From: Sympetrum striolatum
Lineage: Eukaryota > Arthropoda > Insecta > Odonata > Libellulidae
Direction of reading: 5' to 3'
Length of the DNA: 64,000 bases
Assembly (NCBI GenBank): GCA_947579665.1
Contig: CANPUZ010000048.1
Span: 248,001-312,000 of the forward strand
The notes below the pieces were generated by a model that made no database searches, had not been told where the DNA came from, and was given only the letters and a program-made list of their open reading frames with translations. The translations under genes and the position numbers were made by a program. Below are positions 36,076-47,209 of this stretch, piece by piece (position 1 is the stretch's first letter; each line of letters starts with the position of its first letter).

Positions 36076-37580
36076 GAACGTGTTAACTAAATTTTAGGGG
36101 TACAGAAGCTTCTTTTTTTAAATAATGAATTATAGCAAAGTGATAGTAATAAGTCTGCTTTAACTCTATAATTTTTACACACTCATTAACAACGTAGACA
36201 AATTTAGCCACAAATATTCGGCCTAAATGTTCCTTAAAAATTCAATATTCATCTAAGTCAAGAAAACAGTAATTTTTAAGTATCACTTATTATACATATT
36301 ACAATCAGAACCATTTAAAGATATGCTACGAAAAGCAAGAAAATTAAATAGCGTTATTGTCAACTACACAGGCCTACAAATTTTAACTTTTCTTGGTGCC
36401 ATAGATGTAATAGCAATTCATAACTAATTTCTGGATGCCAATTAGAGACATGAACTCTAAAAAGCCCTGACATTAACTGATTTCCTATAAAGATCACTTT
36501 TATCCATTTTTTTAATTTTTTAATTGTAAGCCAATTTCAGGCAGGTTATACCAATATAATAATTTTAATACTGTCACTGTAGTGTAAATAATAATATAAT
36601 TATAAAATAAACAATAAAGCATAAAATAAAATTATTCTTATTTAATTAAATAATAATAAATAAAAGTAAATAATAAAATTAATAATATAATAATTAAATA
36701 TGATTTAAATGTCATGTAAATTGCAAATTCATTTTAGACCTATTAAAACTTTTGTAGCCTAATTGAAGACAGGTTTCTATTTATTTCATAATTATTTAGA
36801 TCTGCAATTTGTATTAGAAAAGATATGCTCATTGATTCTCAACAGGGAATATAGAATTTTACTCTATTCTTGTACTTCTTTTTTATCATTTTCTTTTACT
36901 AGATTAATATTTTCAGAGGAAAAGACATTGACAAGGTCTTGCTATTGCTTGTTATCTACAGGCTTAGGGAAAGTTAACCTTCTTTCCTAAAAACCTTCAA
37001 AATACTTTTACAGTAGAGGAATTTGTATTAGAAACTGATGCAAAGGGAACAGTTATATGAACAAAACAGTAACTTTACTAAATAGGGGACTAAAATAAAC
37101 TCGACAAAATCCAAAAAAAAAATGACAAAATCCACTGAAATAACTTTCCAGAGAAGAAATTGTTAACTTGAAAGTTTCTTTCTGATTCTAGTTAGAAGAG
37201 ATTAGCATGTTCTTAAAGTGAACCAGAGAAGCAGCAGCAGTAGAGGCTTAAATTATGCATTAGGGTTGCTATGGCTGTTAGTAGAGAAAGCTGCATTATG
37301 AATAAAATAATAGGATGCCCCCTATAACATGCATTCTGAATAACATTAAAAACCATACTCACTTAAGGATTTTTTTCCTTCTGGAGATCTTTTACCATGG
37401 AATTCCTAAATGTTCTCCCAATACATCTGAAATATGACAACAAGACTAAATCTTTGCGGGAGCCTGGGAAGAGAAACATTTAGCAGGATTGAATTAAATA
37501 TTCCACCTATGTCACTAACTGTTACGCATTTAATAAAAAAAGTAAAGCAAAGCTTAAATAAAACAAGTAGAACGAGTCTT
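36076..37580. other. AT-rich intergenic, nothing recognised
   Basis: Contains a very AT-rich AATAAT-like tract at about 36590-36720. No gene seen. Confidence 0.4.
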
Positions 37581-37582
37581 AC

Positions 37583-37693
37583 TTGGGAATTGGCAAAGTC
37601 ATGGTATCCCAACCAAATTTGGCAACCACCAGGAATTCTGATGCCACAATTGAGAGCAGTATCCATGACTGGCGCCCTATCTTTGTACAATCC
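37583..37693 (-). CDS. Candidate internal exon, unidentified protein
   Basis: Reads 37 codons without a stop from a strong acceptor (a T-run ending CAG) to a strong donor (CAA-GTAAGA), phase 0 at both ends: GLYKDRAPVMDTALNC, then GIRIPGGCQIWLGYHDFANSQ in part. I do not recognise the protein. It cannot directly follow the Rpn1-like exon at 40053-40258, because the joined frame hits a stop at once. The plus strand is also open here, which lowers certainty. Confidence 0.35.
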
Positions 37694-38221
37694 CTGAAAA
37701 AAATAATAGCAAATAATCTAAAATTCCATTTGCTTATTTGAATCTGCAAAGAGAAGGATTCAAAGAAAAATTATCTCATTTAATCCTTTGATACATACAC
37801 AGGCTCCTGAGAAAATGAGATGAAAAGTTAAAAGAATAAAGCGATAATAACTGAACTTCAGAGTTGAATGATCACCAATGGGACCTCGTATCAATGTCTT
37901 TGCTAAAGGCACTTATAAAAAACAGTTTTATAAAATTAGCTTCAGTTGTTTTTAAAAATAAATCTCAAATTTAGAGACAGGAAAGGAAGAATCAAACAGG
38001 TAAATAAACAAATTACATCATGGACTTCACAAAAGTCTTGTAAACACTCAGAAGATAAAATTGTGAGGCAACAATTGATACAGGAAAGAAAGTATGCAGA
38101 ATATTTAGAACTACTTGTGGGCTAATTTATGTTTCCTCAATGAATACAATTAAAAATTCTATACATCACTTGATAGAGAAATGGTATTATATGAAAGTAT
38201 GTTTTTTAGCATGGAATGATA

Positions 38222-38665
38222 TACCATATTTACTCAAAAATAATGCACACCTTTTTGGGTTTTTTCCAACTTGGGGTGCATGTTAGAATCAATGGATGCA
38301 CAAAACTACTCATCCCATAGAGCAGGGCCAGCCGGGTCCTCGGCTCACCCTAGTTTCATAAAACTCACCCAATCAATGCACTATCGATGTTTAGACTATA
38401 AGAACCACAATAGACTAAACTCTAGGCTGACAGTTTTTAATTGAAAAGGAATTGGCTAGCCCATCAAACTTTTTAAATGACAGACTTTAACATGGGCACT
38501 TACCTAGGGAGTAGATGACTACCGACATTTCGTACACGGAATATACTTGAATAAATACATATAATTATCAGCATATACGTGTATAGTACACACGTATTTA
38601 GTGCTATGAAAGACATGACCTTAAGGTGTGCATTACATTTGCAGGCAAATGAATTTTCAATTTCC
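38222..38665. mobile_element. Possible MITE with imperfect inverted ends
   Basis: Left end TTTACTCAAAAATAATGCAC and the inverted right end (minus strand TTTGCCTGCAAATGTAATGC) share AATGCACACCTT. This type of end is common in small Tc1/mariner-related elements. A CAGGGCCAGCC start near 38323, like the hAT-type end at 20372, lies inside and may be a nested fragment. Target duplications are not clear. Confidence 0.35.
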
Positions 38666-39454
38666 GATGATCGAATTTTGGGGTGCCCATAACATTTGAT
38701 GGCATATTATTTCCAAACCGATATGAAGATAGTGTTATTAACTCACTATAAGGCATATAAAGTTACGGATCATCCAAATACTGAAATGCTTCCCTGAGGG
38801 CCACAGCCCCACATAAAATGTAAGGGATGAGCCTTATGAGATTCAAATAGTGATCTGGAGGAACCCACAGCACAAATTTAAAATTAGAAGGTATTCAACT
38901 CAGCCAAGAGGAACTGAAAAAAAGTAAAGATAATTATTTACAAAAGTTTTCATTCATTTATAATGCGTTCTTCAAAAGCAACAGCACTTTCATAGTTCCA
39001 CACTTGATTCTAATGTATGAAACAATATAAATATCATTTAAAATCTAGATGGTTAGATAACAGTATGGAAAAACAAGATTTTTGTATGATGAATTAGCAA
39101 CCTTGACTTAATAAATACACAGGCCGACAAATGTTACCTTTTTTTAGAAACATGGATGGTAATAGCTTAATCAATTTGAGGTGGCTGATTCCAGAGATGA
39201 GCTCAGAAAAGTCTCACCACATTCTTATTGTAACTTTTACTTTTTTCTTACCCATAATTCCACATGTTTGCCTATATTTCAACTATCATGTCATAATATT
39301 TTTTCTCTTTTCATCAATGTTATATGAAGTATATATAAATATAACATAGGGAAATATAATCAAAATATTATTTATAATTTCCATAAAAAGTATGAATGAG
39401 CATTGAACCTACCTTTGAACATGGCAAAAAATCTTGTCTTCTAAAATATTCCCT

Positions 39455-39640
39455 TATCTATATATATAAAAATGAATGTGTGTCTGTCTGTCTGCACTCG
39501 ATAGATTCAAAAACCATACATCCAATCGTCGTGAAAATCTGGGAAATTATTAGGTACATCCCCGGGAAGGTTTTTGAAAATTTTATTTTAAATCGGAGTA
39601 CTCAGTTCGACTCCAGAAGGGAAAAACTGTTCCCATAAGA
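39455..39640 (+). repeat. Dispersed-repeat-like segment after a TATA/GTCT tract
   Basis: TATATATAAAAATGAATGTG followed by GTCTGTCTGTCT and TAGATTCAAAAACCATACAT. This kind of start is common in arthropod dispersed repeats. It shares its style (short repeat, then an AAAACTAT-like phrase) with the tandem unit at 25201. Family unknown. Confidence 0.35.
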
Positions 39641-39867
39641 AATACATGTAAAATTCGATTTAATCACTTGCATGCTTCCTTTCTTTTGCAAAATTAAATT
39701 AGAAATAACCAACGTAATGATTTAAAAGTAGCTCCATAAGAAGGGAAATTGAATAAAGTTTCTTATGTTGGTCATGAAACATAGTTTACGATCAGAAATT
39801 ACGAGACTTTGAATAATTAGGTGATAATTTTGATGAATTTAGAGGCTTACACGACCTTCGAGAAAAA

Positions 39868-40030
39868 ACAAAAAGCGATACAGGGAAGTAGTTGGTCGGA
39901 TAGTTACTTTTGGTTCCCACGAAGTATTAGAGAAGCTAATAGATCTTCAGGTTAGTTAGGGATGTTTTACACCCCCTGCCGCGTGCTACTGACAGATTGC
40001 TGGGTTTAAAAATGTAAATGTTATCTGTTG
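39868..40030 (+). repeat. Dispersed repeat D, copy 2
   Basis: Partner of 8962-9142 in the same orientation. It ends only about 20 bases from the splice donor of the Rpn1-like exon (40053), so it occupies the start of that exon's downstream intron. Confidence 0.72.
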
Positions 40031-40052
40031 CAAAAAGAGACAAAATACGTAC

Positions 40053-40258
40053 TGTTTTTGACATCCAGGAATGAGACGAGCGTTGCAAGTAGACCGGCAA
40101 GCGCCACTGGACTCAGCAGCTGGCGATCGCTGTGGTACGGACAAAGGGTAAGGGTGCCTTTGCCTAAATGCGTCAAACCCTGTGCAATGCGCACCATGAA
40201 CAGATTGTTAGGCTCCTTTGCGTGGAACTGCCCAAGCTGACGCAGCATTGCTGCCAGT
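40053..40258 (-). CDS. Proteasome regulatory subunit Rpn1/PSMD2, single internal exon
   Basis: Encodes [46 protein letters not shown] and LVSFLDVKN, which I recognise as part of the C-terminal region of 26S proteasome non-ATPase subunit 2 (Rpn1), a scaffold of the 19S base. The exon is 206 bp, entered in mid-codon after TTTGCAG and left one base into a codon at GTACGT, so both splice sites look functional. The next family residues (about 90 more to the C terminus) and the large N-terminal part were not found on either side, where repeats and another gene lie. It could be one exon of a gene with very large introns, or an orphan duplicated exon. Confidence 0.8.
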
Positions 40259-41074
40259 CTGCAAAAACAATTCGATAAAATATTAAAAAATCATTACATA
40301 CATTAGTGTTTTTACGCTTTCAGGAAGTTCATGTGTTCACCTGTTAATGTAAAAAGAATACTAAACCATTGTAAATGATCTAAGATACCACTTGAAAATA
40401 GAAGATTAAAATTGAAAAAAGTATCCTAACATTGCTTTCAATGATATAGTTTGCAAAAGAAGAAACTTAATATGTGAATTTAAAAAACCTAAGCTGAGGG
40501 CTCAGGAAAACACTCACAAGAAGGGGAAAACCTGTGTAACCTACAGAAAACTATATTGATTTTATTTTAATTTTAATTGAGAAATATTTAAACCTATGCA
40601 TACTTTATACTGATTTACTTTGTAATTTATTATAATCTTGTATTTCTTTCTTGCAATATGGCTCTGCCCATATATAAATTTATATTTATGAAGGTATCAT
40701 CACTTCAAAGTTAATTTTTAAGTCTCCAAAAAATAATAATAATATTTATTAAGTACAGATCAAAAACCTGATTACGCAATACATAAATGTTACATATTTT
40801 AACTATAAAAATGTTATTAAATTAATATGTCAGAAATATATTAAATCAATAGGAAAGTTATAGATCTATAAGTTTCCTATATTTATAATATTAAATATAC
40901 AAATGGTCTATCAATAGATAATTTGCAAGACGTAATAATACAGTGAGAGTAGAAGATACAGAAATACAAGGTACAAAAATACAAGTGCATTTGAGTTTAT
41001 TACGAGCAATTAGTTTGTTTTTCAGTTGGTTAAGAGAGGAAAGCAGTCAACATTAATACTATTCACATCCCTCA

Positions 41075-41300
41075 TTAACCTTGATAATGGTAAGATAAAT
41101 TATGTTTATGAAATAACACCTGAAAAGGACATTTATTTATTATGCAGCATTGCGGTACATTCAAATTAATAAGAGATAGAAGTTCTGGAGAGTTGATATT
41201 GTTATTTAACAGTTTGTGTAAGAAAATAATTCCAAAATTCCTTCTCCTATCCTCTAAAATTTCCATATTGTAAGTCTACTTTCATAATCAAGATGTGAGA
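41075..41300 (-). pseudogene. LINE ORF2 C-terminal fragment
   Basis: EDRRRNFGIIFLHKLLNN, then SPELLSLINLNVP, matches the region after the reverse transcriptase in jockey/CR1-type LINEs (RR-x-FLxKLLNG ... P-LL-x-N-x-VP). Only this tail is present. Confidence 0.65.
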
Positions 41301-41463
41301 ATTTAAAGAATAATAAGCTGACTAATTTTTGTAGTACATGTTCTTTGAGGTCGATATGACAACAAGAGGACCACACTCAGCAACCAGATTCAAGAAACAA
41401 ATATAAATGTGAGGATCATGCAATGAATGTGGCAAATTTACTGCAATGAAGTCAAATTTATTT

Positions 41464-42370
41464 TTAAAAACAAGTATTGTGCTGGCTTGTAGCGTTCAGT
41501 AGATGAACTATCAAAATAGGGTCCTCCACATCAAGAGTTTTTCTTCTGACAATGAGTACCAACAGTGTTAGCAGAATGCAAGCAACTTTACTCGTGTATA
41601 TATACACACACACTAAATTAATTGTATCTGCTGCAATGTACCTCACACACACCTCCCTGTTCAATAATACATTACAACTTACCCAAGAGAAATAGATACA
41701 TTAACATTGTAATCACCTTTTCATTGCTGGTACTCTCTGCTTTTGTTTTCAGGAATAGTTTCTCTAAACCTATCGCATTTCTCTTTGAAGCACTTGAAGC
41801 CATGAGGTTTGTCAGAACAATCTGAACAGACGAAAGGTGGAAAATGGTCATCCAAGGCTACCTGAAACACAATATATAAAAACAATCAAAACAGTTGGTC
41901 CAATAATAAACAAGCGTACTGAAAAGTAATTATCATCAAGGAGAAAAGCAACCACCTGTTGCTATTTCGCATTTACTAGCAAAACTTTACTATTTAATTG
42001 CACAAATCCATTCTATTTCGTGTTGGAGATGGCGCAATTGTTTTGCAGTACATTCGTAAGGTAACTATATCGTAAAAATTCGGTACCATCTTTGCAAATA
42101 CGTTTAAAACCATCATTGTAAGTTAAAGGCGTAAAATAAGAATATATAAGTGGCTAAAGTAAAAGTTATGAATTGTTACCTCGTAATTGAGAACTTCACA
42201 TAGAGTTCGAGCTACATTCTTCAATGAAAAGAATAACACAGCCAACTTGCACGTTTACTCACGATTTTGAGAACCAAAACTCCATCTGTGTCTTCCTGCT
42301 GCAGGGAGACGAAGCGGATGGTCAACAATCCGGGAGATTTTTCAAACCTAGTCTGTTGGTGGTCAGCCAT
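41464..42370 (-). CDS. Short ZAD-like gene (half ZAD), two or three exons
   Basis: Exon 1 (42263-42370) starts at an ATG in GC-rich surroundings and encodes 36 residues without cysteine, ending at ATC-GTGAGT. Exon 2 (41734-41861) encodes VALDDHFPPFVCSDC, then GFKCFKEKCDRFRE. This aligns without gaps to ZAD exon 2 of the gene at 23691-27551 (D-x-LP-x2-C-x2-C), and the phase-0 intron is at the same place. The first ZAD cysteine pair is missing. A possible exon 3 (41464-41545) joins through a weak donor GTACCA and ends 1-2 bases from AATAAA (41457-41462); otherwise the frame stops at a TGA soon after exon 2. The product is about 90-105 residues with no fingers. It may be a truncated gene or a dimerisation-only protein. 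Confidence 0.5.
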
Positions 42371-43205
42371 CTTCTCCAACACTGTTTACGGTGGTTGGCG
42401 GCGGAGGCGCACGAGATATCGATGCTCGAATGTTTGCGCATGGGCCGAGTTACAATTTAAAATCTATTAAGCCAAAGACAACGAAAAGCAATCATTAAAT
42501 CAAAAGGCATTGATATGAAACGTACTAATAACAATTTATGTTTTCAGGTATCGATTTAAGGAATTCCGTCATCCCAGTAGTTAAAAATATGTCCGATACA
42601 TTCACTAGAAATTGTTTTTGAAGTAAGTTGTAATCACATACTTTTAAGGCTAACAAATCAGATAAGAACTAATTATCGAAGAAGATTATAATGTTAGCAA
42701 TTTGCATTTTGGTTTCATGGAAAGAAAGCTTGATTATGCTTTGTTGACGTCGTTCCTTACCTCGATTTCATAGAACCGTTGATTTTAATTTAATTTTGGA
42801 AAGAATTGGACTGAACGAATTAGCTGAACACTTTCTTTTGAAAGATAATGGACATTAGCAATGCCATTTTTAGTATTTAACGCCGTTCTTTATGCGAACT
42901 TCGCATACCTCTGATATCAGGAAGGAAGGTCTGTCGCATTTTCATTCAAGAATTTTGCTGGGTTCGAAGCAAGATGCGAAAAGGGCATATGAAAAAACCG
43001 AGCATTGAAAAGTATAGCATATGATTTATTGAATGGAGTTGTTAATCATGAAAAGTCTTCATTTTATTCGGTCAGGTTACTACGGAAGATATTGCCACTA
43101 AGTTACAAATCAGTTTTCACGATACTGTGACTTGCAAGATATTTGTCCTCGAGTGGACGCGATGAAGAAAGGTCGAATAACACTTGGGGAATGGAATGAC
43201 CATCG
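42371..43205. other. Upstream flank of the short ZAD-like gene
   Basis: GC-rich for about 80 bases above the start codon, probably 5' UTR and promoter; the rest is unremarkable. Confidence 0.35.
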
Positions 43206-43207
43206 AT

Positions 43208-43610
43208 CCAGCGGTGATGACGTCACGATAAGGTGATGATAGAAGAAGACCTCCTGCCGGAGGATGATGCCCTGTTAGCGAATCGAGAGGCGAATAAATC
43301 GGAAGTGCCGCGGAGGCATTAGTTAGAGTAAAACTGTGGGGTAAAAAATGGTGCAGGGGATGTTCTTCGGTAGGGTTGATGTGGTAGAGAGGTGTGGGCG
43401 GGTTGGTGAGCTGGAATTTGTCGAAGGTTTTGAATAATACGTCGGGGGCGGAGAAAATTTTGAAAAAAAGGCCCCGGGAAAGCGATTTTTCGTTGAAAAA
43501 ACGGAGTAGGTCCGTGGATTTTGATAGAAATTTTCCGATCTGCTTGAATACGAAAGGTGTACCCTTGGAGAAGAAGTAAAATGTTTTCAACGCAAATTTG
43601 GACATGGTCT
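43208..43610. repeat. Repeat B, copy 1
   Basis: About 400 bp matching 44785-45215 at roughly 85-90%, same orientation. Shared phrases include GAAGAAGACCTCCTG, CGGAGGATGATG, GGTAAAAAATGGTGCAGGGG and GGGGGCGGAGAAAATTTTG. It contains TGACGTCA at 43218-43225. The minus strand is open in both copies, with conserved residues such as GLFFKIFSAPD and HPLHHFLP, and the plus strand is partly open too. No known protein was recognised. Confidence 0.8.
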
Positions 43611-43700
43611 TAAAAATAAGTAGAAAAAGGATTCTAAAGATTCGCTGCAATTAAATCGTCCGGCATCGAACCCGGGGAACCTACTTGAGCGAAAATATTT
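43577..43700 (-). repeat. B-box modular repeat, single module
   Basis: Directly follows repeat B and holds one GGCATCGAACCCGGGG motif at about 43662. The preceding segment (AGAAAAAGGATT, ATTCGCTGCAATT) is that of module 1. Confidence 0.65.
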
Positions 43701-44780
43701 CTTTTCACAAAGGGGATAAATTATGATTTACCCTTTCGCGACGGCGGGCACAGCGTAAATTTTCTACGGTCCGCCGATGTACTCGAGGAGAAATTCTTTC
43801 CTGATGTAAGGAGACGTTTTTGAGCGTTGCTGCCACCAGGTATAAAATTTGCCCATTTTTGAGTCCTCAGCCCCGGGATTTCTGACCTCATCGTCATAAA
43901 CCCAGTGGGGGGCTAACATCCGGCTCCGACCGCCAGTGAGAGGAATTCTCAGAAACTGAATGTTTTTGCACACGTTTTGGTAAATGATTATTTGTTGTAA
44001 TTTTTGTCAATCTAACATTGAAAATAAATGCAATCTCTTGCGCCAAAGATGTACAACTTTTAAACGAAGTTCTAGTGTAAATATTTACTATATTTCCACA
44101 TCGTTTTCATGTATTAAGAACAAAACATATTTTCCATCCTTCTTTCACATCCGGGCTTCGGACCGGCAAAGGAGTAAGGAGAGTATTTTTGCGTATCAGA
44201 ATTTTCTTGTGAAAGTATTGTAAATACGTTAATATCAACTCTAGCGTTTCGTTCAAAAGTTGTACAATATCAGCGTAAGACAAGGATATTATTTCCAATG
44301 CAAAATTAACAACAATCACAAAATTAATTTATTGGCAAAACGAGTGAAAAAATATATCCTTAACAGCAACCCCATGCGGCGACCGGCGCTGAAAAATGAC
44401 CCTTCGACCTAAGGACACCCACGAGCTCGCAGAGAAAAGGGACAGAGATCCTGCGTTCAAGGATTATAATCCGAACCCATTGATAACAATGGTACAACCA
44501 TGAAACCGTTATTTCCAAGAATCGTCGAGAGATAGGAAAAATAATTGCAAAGGAAACGCAAAGTGATCGTGAACCGAGAAGAATAATCATAAATTAATGA
44601 TGGAATACGGCACAATTTTTGAAGACACAATTACGATTCAAATAAACGAGCGTATTTCTACTTCGGAGTGAATTTGCGTATTGTAATTGGCTTTTCAGGA
44701 TAACTGAGTCAAGGATACACATTTATCCGAATGTAAGGAAAAGCGGAGGGAAAACGGAAGAAAGTCCATCGGCCCCTTTC
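43701..44780. other. Intergenic between the two repeat B copies
   Basis: No gene recognised; short open frames only. Confidence 0.35.
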
Positions 44781-44784
44781 TCCC

Positions 44785-45215
44785 GCGGCGATGACGTCAG
44801 GATAAATTGATAAGCAGCAAGTCTTAGAAGAAGACCTCCTGTCGGAGGATGATGTCTTGGTAGCGAATTCGGAGGCGAATAAATAGGAAGTGTCGGAGAG
44901 GGATTAGTTAGAGTAAAACCGCGGGGTAAAAAATGGTGCAGGGGATGTTTTCCGGTTGGGTTGATGTGGTAGGCAGTTGTGGGCGGGTCGGTGGGCTGGA
45001 ATTCGTCGATGGTTTTGAATATTAAGTCGGGGGCGGAGAAAATTTTGAAAAAAAGGCCGCGGAAAAGCGATTTTTGGTTGAAAAAACGGAGGAAATCCGG
45101 GGATTTTGATAGAAATGATCGGCTTCTTTCGCTCGGAAACATCGAGCACACCTTTGGAACCGATTAGACGAACGAGTAAAATGTCGTGAACGCAAAGTTG
45201 GACATCATATCGAGA
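44785..45215. repeat. Repeat B, copy 2
   Basis: Partner of 43208-43610, with TGACGTCA at 44792-44799. Like copy 1 it is followed at once by module 1 of the B-box family, so B and the module probably form one larger unit. Confidence 0.8.
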
Positions 45216-45495
45216 GGATCGTCAAAAGTAGAAAAAGGATTGAGAATATTGTTGAAATTCGCTGCAATTTAATCGAACCCGAGTCTTACTGGTGAACTTA
45301 CGATTCAGCACAACGGAATAACACCATCTGTAACTACGTGTGAAAATTCAAGCAGAAATATTGGCTGCAACTGCCTCAAACGACGTCCTATTTTCACATA
45401 CGAGTAAAATGCTGCGTGGAGATCGACAACAGTTATGTATCGGGACGGTCCTCAAAAGAAAAAAATTCAAAATATTGTTAAATTTCGCGGCAAGG
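45165..45495 (-). repeat. B-box modular repeat, partial copy
   Basis: Contains CATCATATCGAGAGG, ATCGAACCCGAGTC, GTGTGAAAATTCAAGCAG and ATTGGCTGCAACTGCC, then repeats its own beginning (ACGAGTAAAATGCTG). One B-box-like motif lies at about 45283. Confidence 0.7.
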
Positions 45496-45552
45496 TAAAA
45501 CTGTCGAAGAGGACTGTTTGGGTGTTATTTTTTTTTTTAACTAGAAATAGCC

Positions 45553-45690
45553 GGTTTTCGATGATATTTTCAGGTAAGACACTTCAAATATTGCGGCTTA
45601 TTATACAATATTGAGCGTTGGAAAACCTTATATAGTTACTGAGAAACAACGATTTTAATGACCGAGGTACAGAAATGGCCTCAGTCAAAA
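45553..45690 (+). repeat. Direct repeat H, copy 1
   Basis: Matches 46421-46545 at about 75%. Shared anchors are AAGACACTT, GCGGCTTATTA, TTACTGAGA and GACCGAGG. Unknown; non-coding. Confidence 0.6.
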
Positions 45691-46420
45691 ATCCCCAGAA
45701 TGCAACGGGAATTCCTGCGCCAAGAGATGGTGGGGATGGTACAGGGATGGTGGTTTTGAAGGAAAATAACACGTAAATTATTCAAAATAAGAGGTTATAG
45801 CATGAAAAATGGTATAAAGAGGCAGGATTAAGAAACAGTAAAGGGAAATAATGCATGGAATAATTCAATAATAAAAATGTGACAGTTAAGGATGACTTTT
45901 GGTAAAGGTGGATGGGTTGAGTCGGGGGTTCGTTGTCTTTTTAAGTAAAAATACGGTTTTAGTCGCAGATGTTGCCTTGTGTTAAGAAAAAGATAGTCAC
46001 CCTCTCGTTCGGATCGCAAGCTATAATTGGTTTGCAAGCTAAATTAGTACCCAAGGTCTTTTAACACAAATATTAATTCTGATCGATTATCACACGCACC
46101 CAGCACCCCTTTTCACTCAATGAGCCCCGTGACCGAGTAGGAAATTGGGAAAAAACAGGTAAATAAGTCGATTACAAAAATGGCCGAAAAAACGTCAAAA
46201 ATAGGTCATTTTCAAACAATAATATCTCCGAAAGGGAATGTTTTATGAAGTATTTGAAAGAAGATATATTAACCGCCATCCTTTATCTATAACTTGGTGT
46301 AAGTTTCGTCAAAATATAATCATTATTAAGGGAGTTATTCAATTTCACCCAAACAGTACCTACGTGAAATTTTACCGAAAAATTTTTCTTTTATATTAAG
46401 AATTGCCCTATTCCGTTGAT

Positions 46421-46545
46421 TTTTTCGGGGAAGACACTTGAAATATCGCGGCTTATTACGCAAATGATAACGACAAAGTACCTCGTGTAATTACTGAGAT
46501 ATATCGTTTATAGTGACCGAGGCACCGGAATGGCCCACGTAGGCC
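46421..46545 (+). repeat. Direct repeat H, copy 2
   Basis: Partner of 45553-45690, about 870 bp downstream. The sequence between them is not obviously tandem. Confidence 0.6.
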
Positions 46546-47045
46546 ATGTTTAAAATGTTAGTTATCCAGATGTCGACGAGTTTCACCTCTTGGAAGTAGA
46601 AAAAAATCACGAATGTTAGCTTTCATACGGGCGCTAACTTTTAAAGAAAATGATGAAATAATAACCTGAAAAGATGAAACGAGGTATATCATCCAGAAAA
46701 TACAATAAATAATCAGGGATTATACAGTATGCAGGTAAACAAACAACTCTGTGCAACACAGTCATTTGTCAAATTTTCAGGGAGCAGAGATGGCAGCACC
46801 AGTGCACTAATTTCAATCTGTTCTTACTTTTCTTTGGCAGTATCTTATTTGGTAACGGTTGATGGATTTCGGAATGTTTTGAAGTTATCGAGAACGGTTT
46901 CGGAAATATAGCATGAGATATGTTGCGCCAAATACTGTAACAGCACAGAAGTAGTGAGTTAATGCCACCGGTAAAACAGCCTTCATCGATAACTATACCC
47001 AAACAGAATTCCACCTTGATATAATTTCTTAATTGTCTTTTGCAG

Positions 47046-47209
47046 GAGAATCCATATGACTTATCGGTTCTTCTTCCGGAGACCTTTATTATACATTGTA
47101 TTTCATGTTCTACGTCAATAAGTCACGGTTATGTTAAATCTTGCACGTACACCTATTCATGTGGGAAGTCCGGAGAGTATCTGCTGTTGTTAAGCTCGGT
47201 AAAGGAAAG
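47046..47209 (+). CDS. Weak candidate exon, unidentified
   Basis: Stop-free for 54 codons between an acceptor (TGTCTTTTGCAG) and a strong donor (AAAG-GTAAGT). The translation begins ENPYDLSVLLPETF and contains four cysteines. I recognise no family, and no partner exon is convincing. A degenerate finger-like phrase (HLRNHIHKRK) lies downstream at about 47620 but is not joined to it. Possibly chance. Confidence 0.2.

Noticed and set aside
43117..43650. 177-codon minus-strand frame as a host gene
   Set aside because: It lies within repeat B and its adjoining module, and the plus strand is partly open as well.
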